From positions 10,010,363 through 10,074,362 of the forward strand of contig NC_052135.2 in the NCBI RefSeq assembly GCF_016086655.4: a stretch of DNA of 64,000 bases. Reading direction: 5' to 3'. Both the position numbers and the translations under genes were made by a program. The notes under the pieces were generated by a model, which was given only the letters and a program-made list of their open reading frames with translations, did not search any database and was not told the DNA's origin. Each line of letters begins with the position of its first letter. The first letter of the stretch is position 1. This DNA comes from Lepeophtheirus salmonis (Eukaryota > Arthropoda > Copepoda > Siphonostomatoida > Caligidae). Positions 37,640-46,867 of this stretch are shown in pieces.

Positions 37640-38563
37640 AACTTGTACAAGAGGAAGCAACTAATCCCGTTTCGGAATTTACAAACACTATGCGTCATAG
37701 AGATAACTGAAAAAGGGTTTCGAGAAATTGAAAGGAGAAATAGAAGATTGCAAATGAAGAAATGGGGAGATTGTTTGTGCATGATAGATGTGATGCTTCA
37801 TTGGAAACTTATTCTGTTCTCCTCGTACAAGAAATCATTTCAGGTCAATTTTCCATGGAAGAAGTCTTTGTATGTATCATGTAGGGAAACTTCGTGTGAT
37901 TAATAATCAAACGCCATGGAAACCCCTGGTACCAGAAACGACGATCAAGAAGATATATTGGATGGTAATCAGAGTGAGTGCCCGATTTCAAGGAAATACG
38001 GAGGTAAGAATCTTCTTATGCTGGAAATACGAAGGAATTGCGGGCTTCACAATGTTTTAAACGTTAATCAAAATAATCACCCTACAATAGTGATGCTGAA
38101 GCAGTCGCTTCAGCTCTCCTTAAGCCCGACCATAAGACCTATGAACGGTTCAAACGTGGTTATGAATATTTTAAATGGTTCCATCTATAGAAGACTGCAT
38201 TTACAAGATCCAAGTCCAAGTTTTTATGGGGGCTGCAATGGTAAAAGCAAAGACGAGAAAATATGTAAAACAATATGGCACCCTCTACTAACAGCAAAAC
38301 AAAGGTATGCGAAGTACAAAATAGCATCGGGCCTGTACTTCTCACCGAGAGTATTTGACGAAGAGAGGAGTAATTGTAATGTGTCGGAAACATTTGAACA
38401 CGACGTCAACGAGTACAAAAGACTAGAGAAAGTGGTGGGAGTCCGGGGCAGAGGGTATTCTCAAAATTATTGGGAGAACCCCAGCGAAGCACGAACTTCT
38501 GTATGGATTCATGCCGCACAGCCAAAATGTGACTTTGAGGATAAGGTCCAAAGCAGTGGGTAA
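37640..38563 (+). CDS. unassigned ORF of 215 codons (37916-38563) plus upstream open frame
   Basis: The ORF at 37916-38563 starts METPGTRNDDQEDILDGNQS and runs 215 codons without a stop, unusual for this AT-rich window. Its composition is balanced. I do not recognise the protein. A second frame over 38085-38195 reads SDAEAVASALLKPDHKTYER followed by FKRGYEYFKWF. That looks more like a structured domain and resembles, in general shape only, the SAM-like N-terminal domain of tyrosine recombinases or Crypton-type proteins. The true product may therefore have shifted between frames, and the long ORF may be partly an out-of-frame remnant. Upstream, 37643-37903 is also open. Treat as hypothetical or a decayed mobile gene; the ORF ends where a LINE scrap begins. 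Confidence 0.35.
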
Positions 38564-38619
38564 GTTCCAGACGATATTGCCAAGGAGGCTATCCCTGTAT
38601 GCCATATCTCAAGAATTCC

Positions 38620-38940
38620 CGTTTCCATGTCTTCTTTATGTACATATTAATCTCAGAGAAAACTGCACTTTTGGGAACTTCCACTTCCGATTCTTCAAAC
38701 ACAGTTTAGATATTCTTTGATTTCGCATCTTTGGATTTATTTTTAAGGATCCAGGTTAAAATAGTATCTTCTTCTAATCTTCTACGGGTCGTCATTGTTT
38801 GTCCTTCTATGTTTAGATGTATAGGTTAAGCAAGATTTCCAGAGCTCAAGTTGGTGTAGATCTCATCACACTACAAAAAAGTCAGAATGCTAATCTGTTT
38901 ATTTTTCACAACCTCTGTACCAAATTCCCAAAAAATATAT
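38620..38940 (-). mobile_element. fragment of the I/Jockey-like LINE (second copy)
   Basis: Two separate blocks match the LINE at 46.6-51.5 kb in order and orientation. CACTTTTGGGAACTTCCACT (about 38667) equals the sequence at 47189, and GGTGTAGATCTCATCACACT (38852-38871) equals that at 47581-47600. The roughly 300 bp between these points in the larger copy is shortened here, so this copy has an internal deletion in the RNase H region. It is a non-coding scrap. Confidence 0.8.
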
Positions 38941-38944
38941 TCGT

Positions 38945-39585
38945 GACTCCTAGAAGACACTGAAGAACCGTTTGCAGGTTTTAATTGAAAAGAAAGGTGA
39001 ATAAATAAATAATCTCTCTTATTATATATATATAAAATGAATAAAAAAAGAGAAAATAATTTTAATGACAGACTTCAAATAGAAGACAGTAACTAAGTCT
39101 TCTGCATTAATTTCATATTTTATTAAAAGCGTTGCTATACGTTTGTAATTCCGTTGTATCCTAGCTATTTTAGAAACAGACTCCAATACTTTTCCAATAA
39201 GTATCTGGTCACCCACATCTACAACATGAGTTATTTCCGCTTCCTCATCATCTGTCTGTTGATAGTCGAAACTGCAACTATGTAAAAAGGATGGAGGGGA
39301 AATATGACATTAATTCAGTAGACTTAGTTAATGTCTACCGTTTTATGTCATAGCGTAGCTATACATTTGTAATCATTCAAAGTTGTTTTACCCCAAACCA
39401 GTTGGAAAGAAAGAACACAAAATTATATCATAGATTTTAATAAATTTTCCTTTATTAATTTAATATTATATACAGCCATATTCACTTCTGAACTTTAACG
39501 GCCTGTAAATAATAAAAATAATATTATATGATTTTTAAATTCATTATTTTCTTAAAGGAGCATTTTAAAACGGTGAAAAGCTTGT
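38945..39585. other. AT-rich spacer
   Basis: A TA-rich microsatellite-like stretch lies near 39020-39037. The 64-codon minus ORF at 39022-39216 has no recognised domain. This may include the 3' end of the DIRS-like element, but no terminal repeat was identified. Confidence 0.3.
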
Positions 39586-39591
39586 GATTCC

Positions 39592-40250
39592 TCATTCCTC
39601 GGAACTTCCATTAGCTCTTTTCAAAGCTACTACCGCCGACCTTAAACTATGAGTCTTAAAAGCTTCAATATTAATACCTGCCCTTTGCATAATTTCCCTT
39701 AACCATCTACTGGCAGTCTGAGTCGCAATGGGATGACAATCTCCCCTCAAAGTGACAAACAATTTGTCCTTTTTACCTTTTAATTTCACAGTCTTATTAA
39801 CTACTCAATGACATGTCTAACTGGCTCTAGTCTCTCATAGGAGAATTTGCTAAATTTACTCCACTCCTAAACTTGATTTTTTCTCTAAAGCCAATAAGGG
39901 GAGAAAAATAGATCTATCGCAATTTATTATGTAATTCGACCTTCATAAAGTCAAAGTACAAGTCCTAGCTATACTCTCCAAAATGACTAAAGTAAGAGTC
40001 TTCCTTGATAGCATATCATATGATAAACTCTTAGGAACATTGGACTCTTTTAAATTATTTAGGAGCACTTTAAAACCACACTTATCTTGATATCTAGTCG
40101 TAATCGATTTTTTTATTATAGCTGTCTTTGTTGTTGAGAGCGCACTATATGAAAACGTGGGATGTGACGCTAAGTAATGCATTACCACATTGCCTGACAC
40201 GTTAAAAGGAGAGAAACCCTCTCCCAACAAAACTTATAAAAATGCTTGGA
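39592..40250 (-). pseudogene. DIRS-like tyrosine recombinase, truncated before the catalytic Tyr
   Basis: Two ORFs give a tyrosine-recombinase layout. The N-terminal SAM-like domain is at 39943-40230 (GEGFSPFNVSGNVVMHYLAS then later LKESNVPKSLSYDMLSRKTL). The C-terminal catalytic part is at 39592-39789 (ATQTASRWLREIMQRAGINI then EAFKTHSLRSAVVALKRANG). HSLR is the conserved H-x-x-R box. In intact proteins a G-D-W.....F..Y segment follows within about 30 residues, bearing the nucleophilic Tyr. Here the frame stops at SSEE, about ten residues after ALKRA, so the Tyr is absent. The linker between the two ORFs carries stops, and the first catalytic Arg is not visible. Confidence 0.8.
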
Positions 40251-40479
40251 AGATGATGTTTATGTCCTCTTAGTCGAGAGACGAATGTCTGAAAAAATAA
40301 TGTAAATTGCCTTAGGCTCAAGACCCTGTCTTAGCAGAGCCCTCTCTAAATCAACCATGCCATTAGATCCCCCAACTCTGGTAGATTCTGAGGATCTAGT
40401 CACTATAGAATTCTCCTTACTGCCATAATCTTATTGACTCCCACGATATCTCCTGTAACTGTGGGAACCATTTTGCTCC

Positions 40480-42090
40480 TGTCCATTCGAGAGTTATTAC
40501 TGCTGGAGAGCAACCTTGTTCTCTCAGTCTACTTCTAACTCTTGGAAGCAGTAGAACTTACAACTTATAGAGAACTCATCCAATGTTTTTGCCTTGTCGT
40601 CTCTCATCCAAGATACGTATTTTGAAGTCACGTGAAACACTTTGACACATCAAATCTATCTGGGATTCGAACCAACAGGGAACTATTAGGTTGAATACTT
40701 CTTCTCTCAACCCGACTCCCATGTTTGATAAGACTCCGATTGATAGAATATCCGCTTGAATGTTTTCCTTTGAAGGAATCTAGACAAAATCCGTCTAAAT
40801 TCCTTTTTTCATCTGTTGTTTCCACGTTCTTACGGCAATATCGTTCAGGTGTTTCAATTTGGTACTGCCCTTCTTCAAAAAATAGAACAAACCCGTTGTT
40901 GTATTATCAACATGTACTAGAAATATGTAATAAAACTTTTGATTACGTTAATATGTAGACGACTATCATTCCCTATCCAATAATTTTGTTCAAAAGAGCC
41001 GTCTGAGAAATACATACCATAGCCTGATAAGGAAGTATCAGTAAAAACTTCTAACGTTAAATTAAATACTCTCCTTATCGGTGCACAAGCAACTCTCAGT
41101 TCTTCCCACCATACTAGATCTTTCTTGCTCTTGGGAAAGATTTGTATTTCTGGATTGACAGGGTCAACGAAATTCCAGTTTTCTACATCAAATTGAAGAT
41201 TTATTTGAAAAAGTGGGGCAAACTCAATGGCCGGCCTTACACTGTCAATTAATCCAGATATTAGTTAAAAGTATCGAAACAACAACCCTCGCCTACGGCG
41301 AAATTTAATAACAAGATCTCGCATCTTTTTCATTTTCTCCTATGGAAGGTAATTGTCATGGACACAAAGTCCCATAACAACCCTATATGACTAAGTTGAG
41401 TCCTTGGAATCCAAGAAATCTTCTTCAAATTGACCTTGAAACCTAGGATTGTGTATAACAGCGAGGCTAAACACAAGGAGAACGAGGCCTGCAAAATTAT
41501 GTCATCTAAGTTGATGCTACAAATATCTTAAGTTGTGACCTTCAATATGAAATCACAGGTTTTAATAGTTAAGTAAAAAATTTTGATACTGTTGTCAAAC
41601 AGAAACATAAAACATTAAATTGATAAACTTTATTTCTCTATCGAAATCTGAAAAAACTACAATAGTCAAGAAATTTTTTTAAACAAATGATATGCATCAA
41701 ATAAATCTAAAGAGCATCATAAAAAGAATCTTGGTCTAGCCAAAAAATCTTAATGAATGGACTGATTCTAATTTAAATTTAGAATAAACTATAAGCTTGT
41801 TAAAGGTCTTGAGATTAACTATTACTCTCCATCAAGAGTTATTATTTTTAAGGAACCACAAATATCTCAGAAATGAAGGAAAAAGAAGAATCACTCTTAG
41901 TAACCATCTTTATAGATCGAGAAGGTAACATTTTTCTCTACTTCTCTATCCTCATAACATAAAGGTGGATTCCCTCCAACATATGAATAGGAAGGTTCTT
42001 TTGAGAATAATTGTGGTTTGTAACCACATTCAATAATATTGAGTATGAATTCATTATTAGTTACAATTGACTAATATATATGTAAGCATA
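40480..42090 (-). pseudogene. DIRS-like reverse transcriptase / RNase H
   Basis: The segment begins with NIIECGYKPQLFSKEPSYSY (about 42060), matching the N-terminal end of DIRS-type RTs (GY.P.....P). The central catalytic RT blocks are shattered: no intact Y/F-x-D-D is visible. Recognisable again are the segment LGFKVNLKKISWIPRTQLSH (about 41430), corresponding to the G-F...N..KS-x-x-x-P...LGF/Y region after the active site, and the RNase H start LEVFTDTSLSGYGMYFSDGS (about 41050), with the expected Asp. Then come INVIKS, PSKENIQADILS and the C-terminal EQGCSPAVITLEWTGAKW. These blocks fit the RNase H-to-linker architecture of DIRS elements. The many stops include one directly after INVIKSFITYF. 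Confidence 0.75.
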
Positions 42091-42239
42091 AACTAGTTTT
42101 ACCCGCAGTTGGTAGCTGAAAAAAGTTATCCGATGGGAACTTAACCCCAAATTTGAATTGCTTTATCTAAAGTTTCAAAATCGAAGATATTCCTAAAGGT
42201 GAAATAAATGAAGGAAGTGTGCATAAGAACACGAGCTAT

Positions 42240-42923
42240 TCGAAATAGCCAATGAAAGTATCATTACCTCGCCTGTAGCCTCCTCTGGGAGGTCTTCCGT
42301 GTCCTCTTGGAGGATCCATACATTTCTTTGGTGGAGGTGGTGGTGCTGACTCTGCAGAAGGGCTGCGGTTCGAAATCACGTTAGTAGACGTCGACTCAAG
42401 AGGTATTTTCGAAATCCCTAACCTCTCTGCATTGCGTTAGACAATGCCCTATCATACTTATCGTTGTCCAACATCATTATCATGGATGTCAGACTGAACA
42501 TTAAGTAGTTCAGCCTCCTACTTAAGAGTGAAAGACTTAAGAGGTTCCTTCAGAGCTGAGACTAAGAGCCCATCTCTAATGCGGCTCAAGCATTGAGCTA
42601 AATAGAAAACATGCCCTTCTAAAGAAGGGAAAAGAGCTGGAACGGAGCTCTTGAAATTTTACCATTCTTTGAGTTTTATAATGAAAGAAAAACAAAATCG
42701 TGAATGTATCGATGACACAGGGGTCACCCTTCTCCATCTGCGATGTCCTTTCTCCTGCCAAGTACTTAACCTCCAAAGGCTCTTCAACCACCGAGGGGGC
42801 CAGAGGTGTTCTTGCAGGAGCGGGTTCACCAGTATTTCTTGAGTGACTGGCAACATGAGTGGCAAACTCATCAACTGAAGACAATAATGAGCTGCAAATG
42901 CAGCAAAGAAAACAGGTATCCAA
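42240..42923 (-). pseudogene. DIRS-like gag region
   Basis: A 115-codon minus ORF starts MDTCFLCCICSSLLSSVDEF at 42923 and includes a Pro/Ala/Glu-rich linker (GEPAPARTPLAPSVVEEPLE). After frameshifts, the C-terminal part at 42240-42430 reads STNVISNRSPSAESAPPPPP and then CMDPPRGHGRPPRGGYRRG, an RG-rich tail that would suit nucleic-acid binding. Assignment as gag rests on position directly upstream of the RT and on composition, not on a conserved domain. Confidence 0.5.
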
Positions 42924-42929
42924 TTTGTC

Positions 42930-44405
42930 TTGGCCTCCTACTTTGCAAGATTTCTCACTTATTTTTGTACTTTTGATAATTAATTCAATTCTGATATGTT
43001 AACAATTCAAGGGTAGAACAAAAATATGATGAGAAAGTAGAAATAACACATGTTTTATAAGTGGGGAGATTCAGGGTGACCAGAGTCTTATTGGTATAGT
43101 TTTGGGGTATCTTTTTAAAATAGCTAGGATCGAATGGAATTACAAATATGTAGCTACCCTATAACATAAAATTTGGGCTTAATATTTATTAATATGTGGG
43201 GATGCTTATTGTTCTAATAATGTTGACCGCTCAAATAAATGCATTAATTTTATTTAAGATATTATATAATTATAACTCAATATGGAGGAGAGTTAGAAAG
43301 TAACCCAAACTAATTTAGATATTAAGTATTGATTACTTATTATAAGAAAATACTGTCAAATGTTATGTACCATATTATTCATATGTTTTACTAATTGCTG
43401 TTTTTACTGAGTACATGAAGATTGAGTTTTTACTGGAAAATAAATAAAAAGGAATAATAAGGTATGCAATAAATCATTTACCGAGTTAAACGGTTTTTAA
43501 TATGGTTTTATTTATATTTTTATCGCTAAGAGCTGTAAAATAATGAATTTTAGGCACTCTTTGAGATAAAAAGTTCCATAATTTTTGAAGAGAAAAAAGA
43601 TGATCTCACGTTACATAAAATAGAAAGAGAAACTTTCCTCACGGATATTAATCCAATTAATAGGAATCACAAATCCTAAAGTTTATTTACATATGTGCTT
43701 CACACTCTGTGTTCCGAAAGAATATAATGGATCCAATCCAAATTTAATTATTAATTTATGGAATGGATGATGTCAGCTCGCAGACCTACACATTCATGAA
43801 AAAATCATTCAAAGTCAAATTGAGACAGAGTTTGAAGTACAAATATGAGCTTCGGGATCTGTGTTTCTTCTAATCAATAAAAAAAGAGATAATATAAATA
43901 ATTAGAAAGTTATCGAATATATATTTTAACAAACTTTTTGAAATTAAGAAGTTTCTTAAAAAGTTACTCATTGAGATAAAGTTATATATCAACAAGAAGA
44001 AATAGCAAACATATCATTAATGAAACTTACCAATAAATATTTTTTTGATAGGCTAATAATTTAAAAAAGAAAATGATTTCCTGATATCTCATAATATAGA
44101 AATTAAACTCTAATTAGGTTACATAAAAAGGTTAGCATGCCTTTAGCGTTTACAATATATTTTTTCTTCAAACGTATGATTCATGATTGTGATACATATT
44201 TATATTATAAAATATTTCGTCCATTGAAAAATCTTTTCCAAAAATAGGTTTAATTAAGTAACTATGTCTTTCTATGGTTAAAATATATTAACTCAACTAT
44301 GGGAAAATACTATAAGTTTCATGTTTCTTTTTTTGGAAGTTTGATATCTGTGTTGTTGTATTTGTTAAAATGAATGAATAAAAAAAGTGTTTTGGGCAGT
44401 TGATG
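42930..44405. other. AT-rich region, no recognised gene
   Basis: Nothing identifiable. Confidence 0.4.
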
Positions 44406-44413
44406 AGCACTTA

Positions 44414-44656
44414 CAGGGGTGTTCGCTTGATTTTAATTTAGGGTATGACCTAGCTCAGTAAATATAGGACATTTATCCAAAAATAAATTGGTATTGTTGG
44501 ATAGTATACCTTATCAATAGTCCAATTTGTTACAACGTAATGAACTGTAAACATCGGTTATAATATTAGGTTAGTATAGTACCCTGCTACAACTATAGTA
44601 ACTGAGTACCGAAAATCATTTATAGACGATAGTCGACTCCGGTTTGAGAACCACTG
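44414..44656. mobile_element. candidate hAT-like short element (right terminus clearer)
   Basis: The right end, read on the minus strand, begins CAGTGGTTCTCAAACCGGAG, a sequence very typical of hAT (Charlie-type) terminal repeats. A plausible partner 243 bp away begins CAGGGGTGTTCGCTTGATTT. The pair shares CAG-x-GG-T and TTC but is imperfect, and I could not see a convincing 8-bp duplication (AGCACTTA against ATTTATAC). The right terminus is credible; the left boundary is tentative. Confidence 0.4.
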
Positions 44657-44699
44657 ATTTATACAATTAAACAAATCATAAAATGCATATTACAATAGG

Positions 44700-44980
44700 T
44701 TAATTTTAGGGTAGTTCTGATAAAACTGGACGACCTTTAACAATATCCTAATCAATAAGGGAAGCAAGTAGAGGTTGGAAATGTTTTTACAAGTTCTAAT
44801 AGTTTTTAAAAATCATTCAATTTGTCTGCCATCTTTGCCAATGATTCACTAGTCGATACGAAGCCTAAAAGACTTGGAGGCCTTGGCCACGTCCACAGGG
44901 GAAACTTTGTCACAGTACTTGATGATGGTTGTCTTCAAGCTGTTGTGTGAATTGTCAGAAACCTTGCGAATGACCATGTA
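44700..44980 (-). pseudogene. C-terminal fragment of a maT/Tc1-like transposase
   Basis: The minus strand, in one open frame ending at TAG 44849-44851, reads VIRKVSDNSHNSLKTTIIKY, CDKVSPVDVAKASKSFRLRI and D. This matches the C-terminus of maT/Tc1-type transposases (H.....LK..I...W..........A..SFR.R). The sequence beyond the stop (44700-44840) matches 12326-12450, so this is a 3' fragment of the same family as the 12.3-13.2 kb pseudogene. The catalytic residues are absent. Confidence 0.75.
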
Positions 44981-45059
44981 TATTATGAAATACGTCATAA
45001 GCACTTCGGTTTGTTAATATGTTATTCAATTTTGGTGGACTGTACAGTAAGTGTGCATG

Positions 45060-45430
45060 CATGTCATACTTTCTGTTTCTATCTTTAAATTTGGAGACAA
45101 CGACAACAGAAAATTATGGTAGCTTTTTAATAATAGGTAAATAACTGGAGGACATTGTGAGTTTGTCTCCAACAGAGAATTCGGTAGGGGGGAGGGACTT
45201 GGAGTCGATCTGTCGACTGAGGGATGAAGTCAAGACAAAGTGGCTCCATAATTATAAGAGATTGGATCTCCTTCAGCAACCTCCCTCAGTCTACGGGTTG
45301 TCTCCGAGTCCCTTTCCTACTGTCCAAATACTCTATAGCACACAAAAACAAAAGTTCCTCCAAATAATGAGACTTTTCATATACTTTCATAATCTTTCAA
45401 TATGGTAATTGTCAGAATATCTTGAAAAAT
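45060..45430. repeat. repeat shared with 24.06-24.44 kb
   Basis: The left part (45075-45145) is directly similar to 24065-24160. The right part (45310-45430) is similar to 24240-24390 in inverted orientation. The 83-codon plus ORF at 45157-45408 falls inside but its coding status is unclear. See the 24-kb entry. Confidence 0.45.
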
Positions 45431-45434
45431 TAAA

Positions 45435-46110
45435 GATTGTTTTCCACCTACTCCAATAAGATACTTTTATGAGAGAGTTATTTCTTTATTATTAGAGTGT
45501 TGTGATAGTTGAAATTATGAATATCTGCTGTTGACGAACGGGCAAACTTTTACAGCAAGGTTTCTAAAACAAATAATTTTAGTATAATGAGACCTATGTT
45601 TTATTATGATTTTTTTCAATATATAAATGACAACAAAATCATACAGATGTTTTAGAAATTCAACCAAGCCTAGAGATTTAAATATCTACTCGATTTTGAA
45701 GGGAAGAATCCTACAAATTTTATAGTTTCAGCACATAAAAACTTTATATTTCAGTGAATATGACGAATTCTATGTTTTATATTATTTTGTTTGACCTATA
45801 TTTTCATTCTTATCGAACTAGAAATCAATATTTTACGTTATATTGTTGTAAGTATTTTTTTCTTTTATATTTTAGGTTTATTTTTGTTTAATTTATGCCT
45901 TTTTCTGCATAAATATACTAGTTGGAATTATTTATATGAATTTTAACGTACATTATAACTAAATTCATTCCTGCTAGGATAATTTTTACGAAAATATCCT
46001 ATTTAGGCTAACTTATTTTCAAATACTTTATATTAAATAAAACATGTTTTCCTACATTATAATCAAATACCACGCAAGGGAAGTTTAGAAATGAAACAAG
46101 CTCGGGGGGG
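45435..46110. other. AT-rich region, no recognised gene
   Basis: Nothing identifiable. Confidence 0.4.
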
Positions 46111-46114
46111 GTCA

Positions 46115-46590
46115 TTATTGATGAAGTCCAATTGTTTTGGAAAAGGTGCAACGTACGAACAGTTACAAACAATTGTGCTAAGAACAAACATATCGGGTAC
46201 TACAAGGAATGGTAAACTTTAAATAAGAACAAAGAAAGGACATCAGAAGTTCATCTCCAAGATGTATTTTTTTTTTTTTTTAAACATAGATAGGCTTTTT
46301 CATAGATCTAATCCTAAAACAGAAGAAATAGTGCGTTCAACGCTAGGAATAGATAAAGTTCAAGAAGATATGGAGATTTTTTTAAATGATCAGAACAGGA
46401 AAAAATGTACATCTGGGAGCAAAAGGTAAGGCCTCCGAAAAGAAAATTAAAAGGAAAATAAACAGAAGAAAAGCACCCTTTTCGAAAAAGAAAAACAGCT
46501 CCTTAATAATACAACCAATAATGAATTTTCAAATGATGGATATCCTATGATTGAACCAGGAATTCCACCTTAAAAGGACTTAGAATTTGT
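46115..46590 (+). pseudogene. N-terminal part of an uncharacterised arthropod repeat-associated gene
   Basis: Plus-strand frames read QLFWKRCNVRTVTNNCAKNK, HIGYYKEW, TLNKNKERTSEVHLQDV, then RLFHRSNPKTEEIVRSTLGI and DKVQEDMEIFLNDQNRKKC, then a Lys-rich segment (KKIKRKINRRKAPFSKKKNS). This resembles a multi-copy family of uncharacterised proteins from arthropod genomes with an N-terminal LW...G......Q...I.KL..EW..L.KNK block, a LFD/H...DI segment and an F-L.DQR block. That recollection is from memory and cannot be verified here. Stops and frameshifts are present. The next parts of the same protein family appear at 51510-52380 on the same strand, with the LINE between. Confidence 0.5.
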
Positions 46591-46867
46591 CAACTTGTAG
46601 TTGACCTTCCCCACAAATGTTTTTTTTCTACTACACGCCTTAAGGGTACGTAGACAGGATAGCCCCCTCTCCCCTCCCCCTTAAAGCTACGGAAACCCCA
46701 ATTGACTGGGATATATTTTCATATACTAAAATCACATCTTTTACAACAAAAATTTATAAGACCAAAACAAGGGCATAAAACTGTCTATAAAAATAACAAC
46801 AACGATTTAAAAAATGCCATTAAAATACCCAGTCTTCTTAATGGCTACAATGTAGTGTAAAATCTAT

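Larger units (their letters stand above)
39592..42923 (-). mobile_element. DIRS-like tyrosine-recombinase retroelement, decayed
   Basis: The minus strand carries, in order, a gag-like region, reverse transcriptase, RNase H and a tyrosine recombinase. This is the layout of DIRS-type retroelements, which integrate with a tyrosine recombinase instead of a DDE integrase. The four parts are given separately. I could not find the characteristic inverted terminal repeats or internal complementary region, so the outer boundaries given here are only those of the coding remnants. Confidence 0.8.

Noticed and set aside
38160..38605. Minus-strand ORFs of 60-77 codons opposite the 215-codon ORF
   Set aside because: Short, Cys/Phe/Leu-rich and without motifs; more likely shadows, although the coding status of the plus-strand ORF itself is uncertain.
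40662..40680. Minus-strand GGTTCGAATCC, a perfect tRNA B-box-like sequence
   Set aside because: It lies inside the DIRS-like RNase H coding remnant, codes for part of that protein (CWFESQ), and no A-box or cloverleaf is visible at the right distance.
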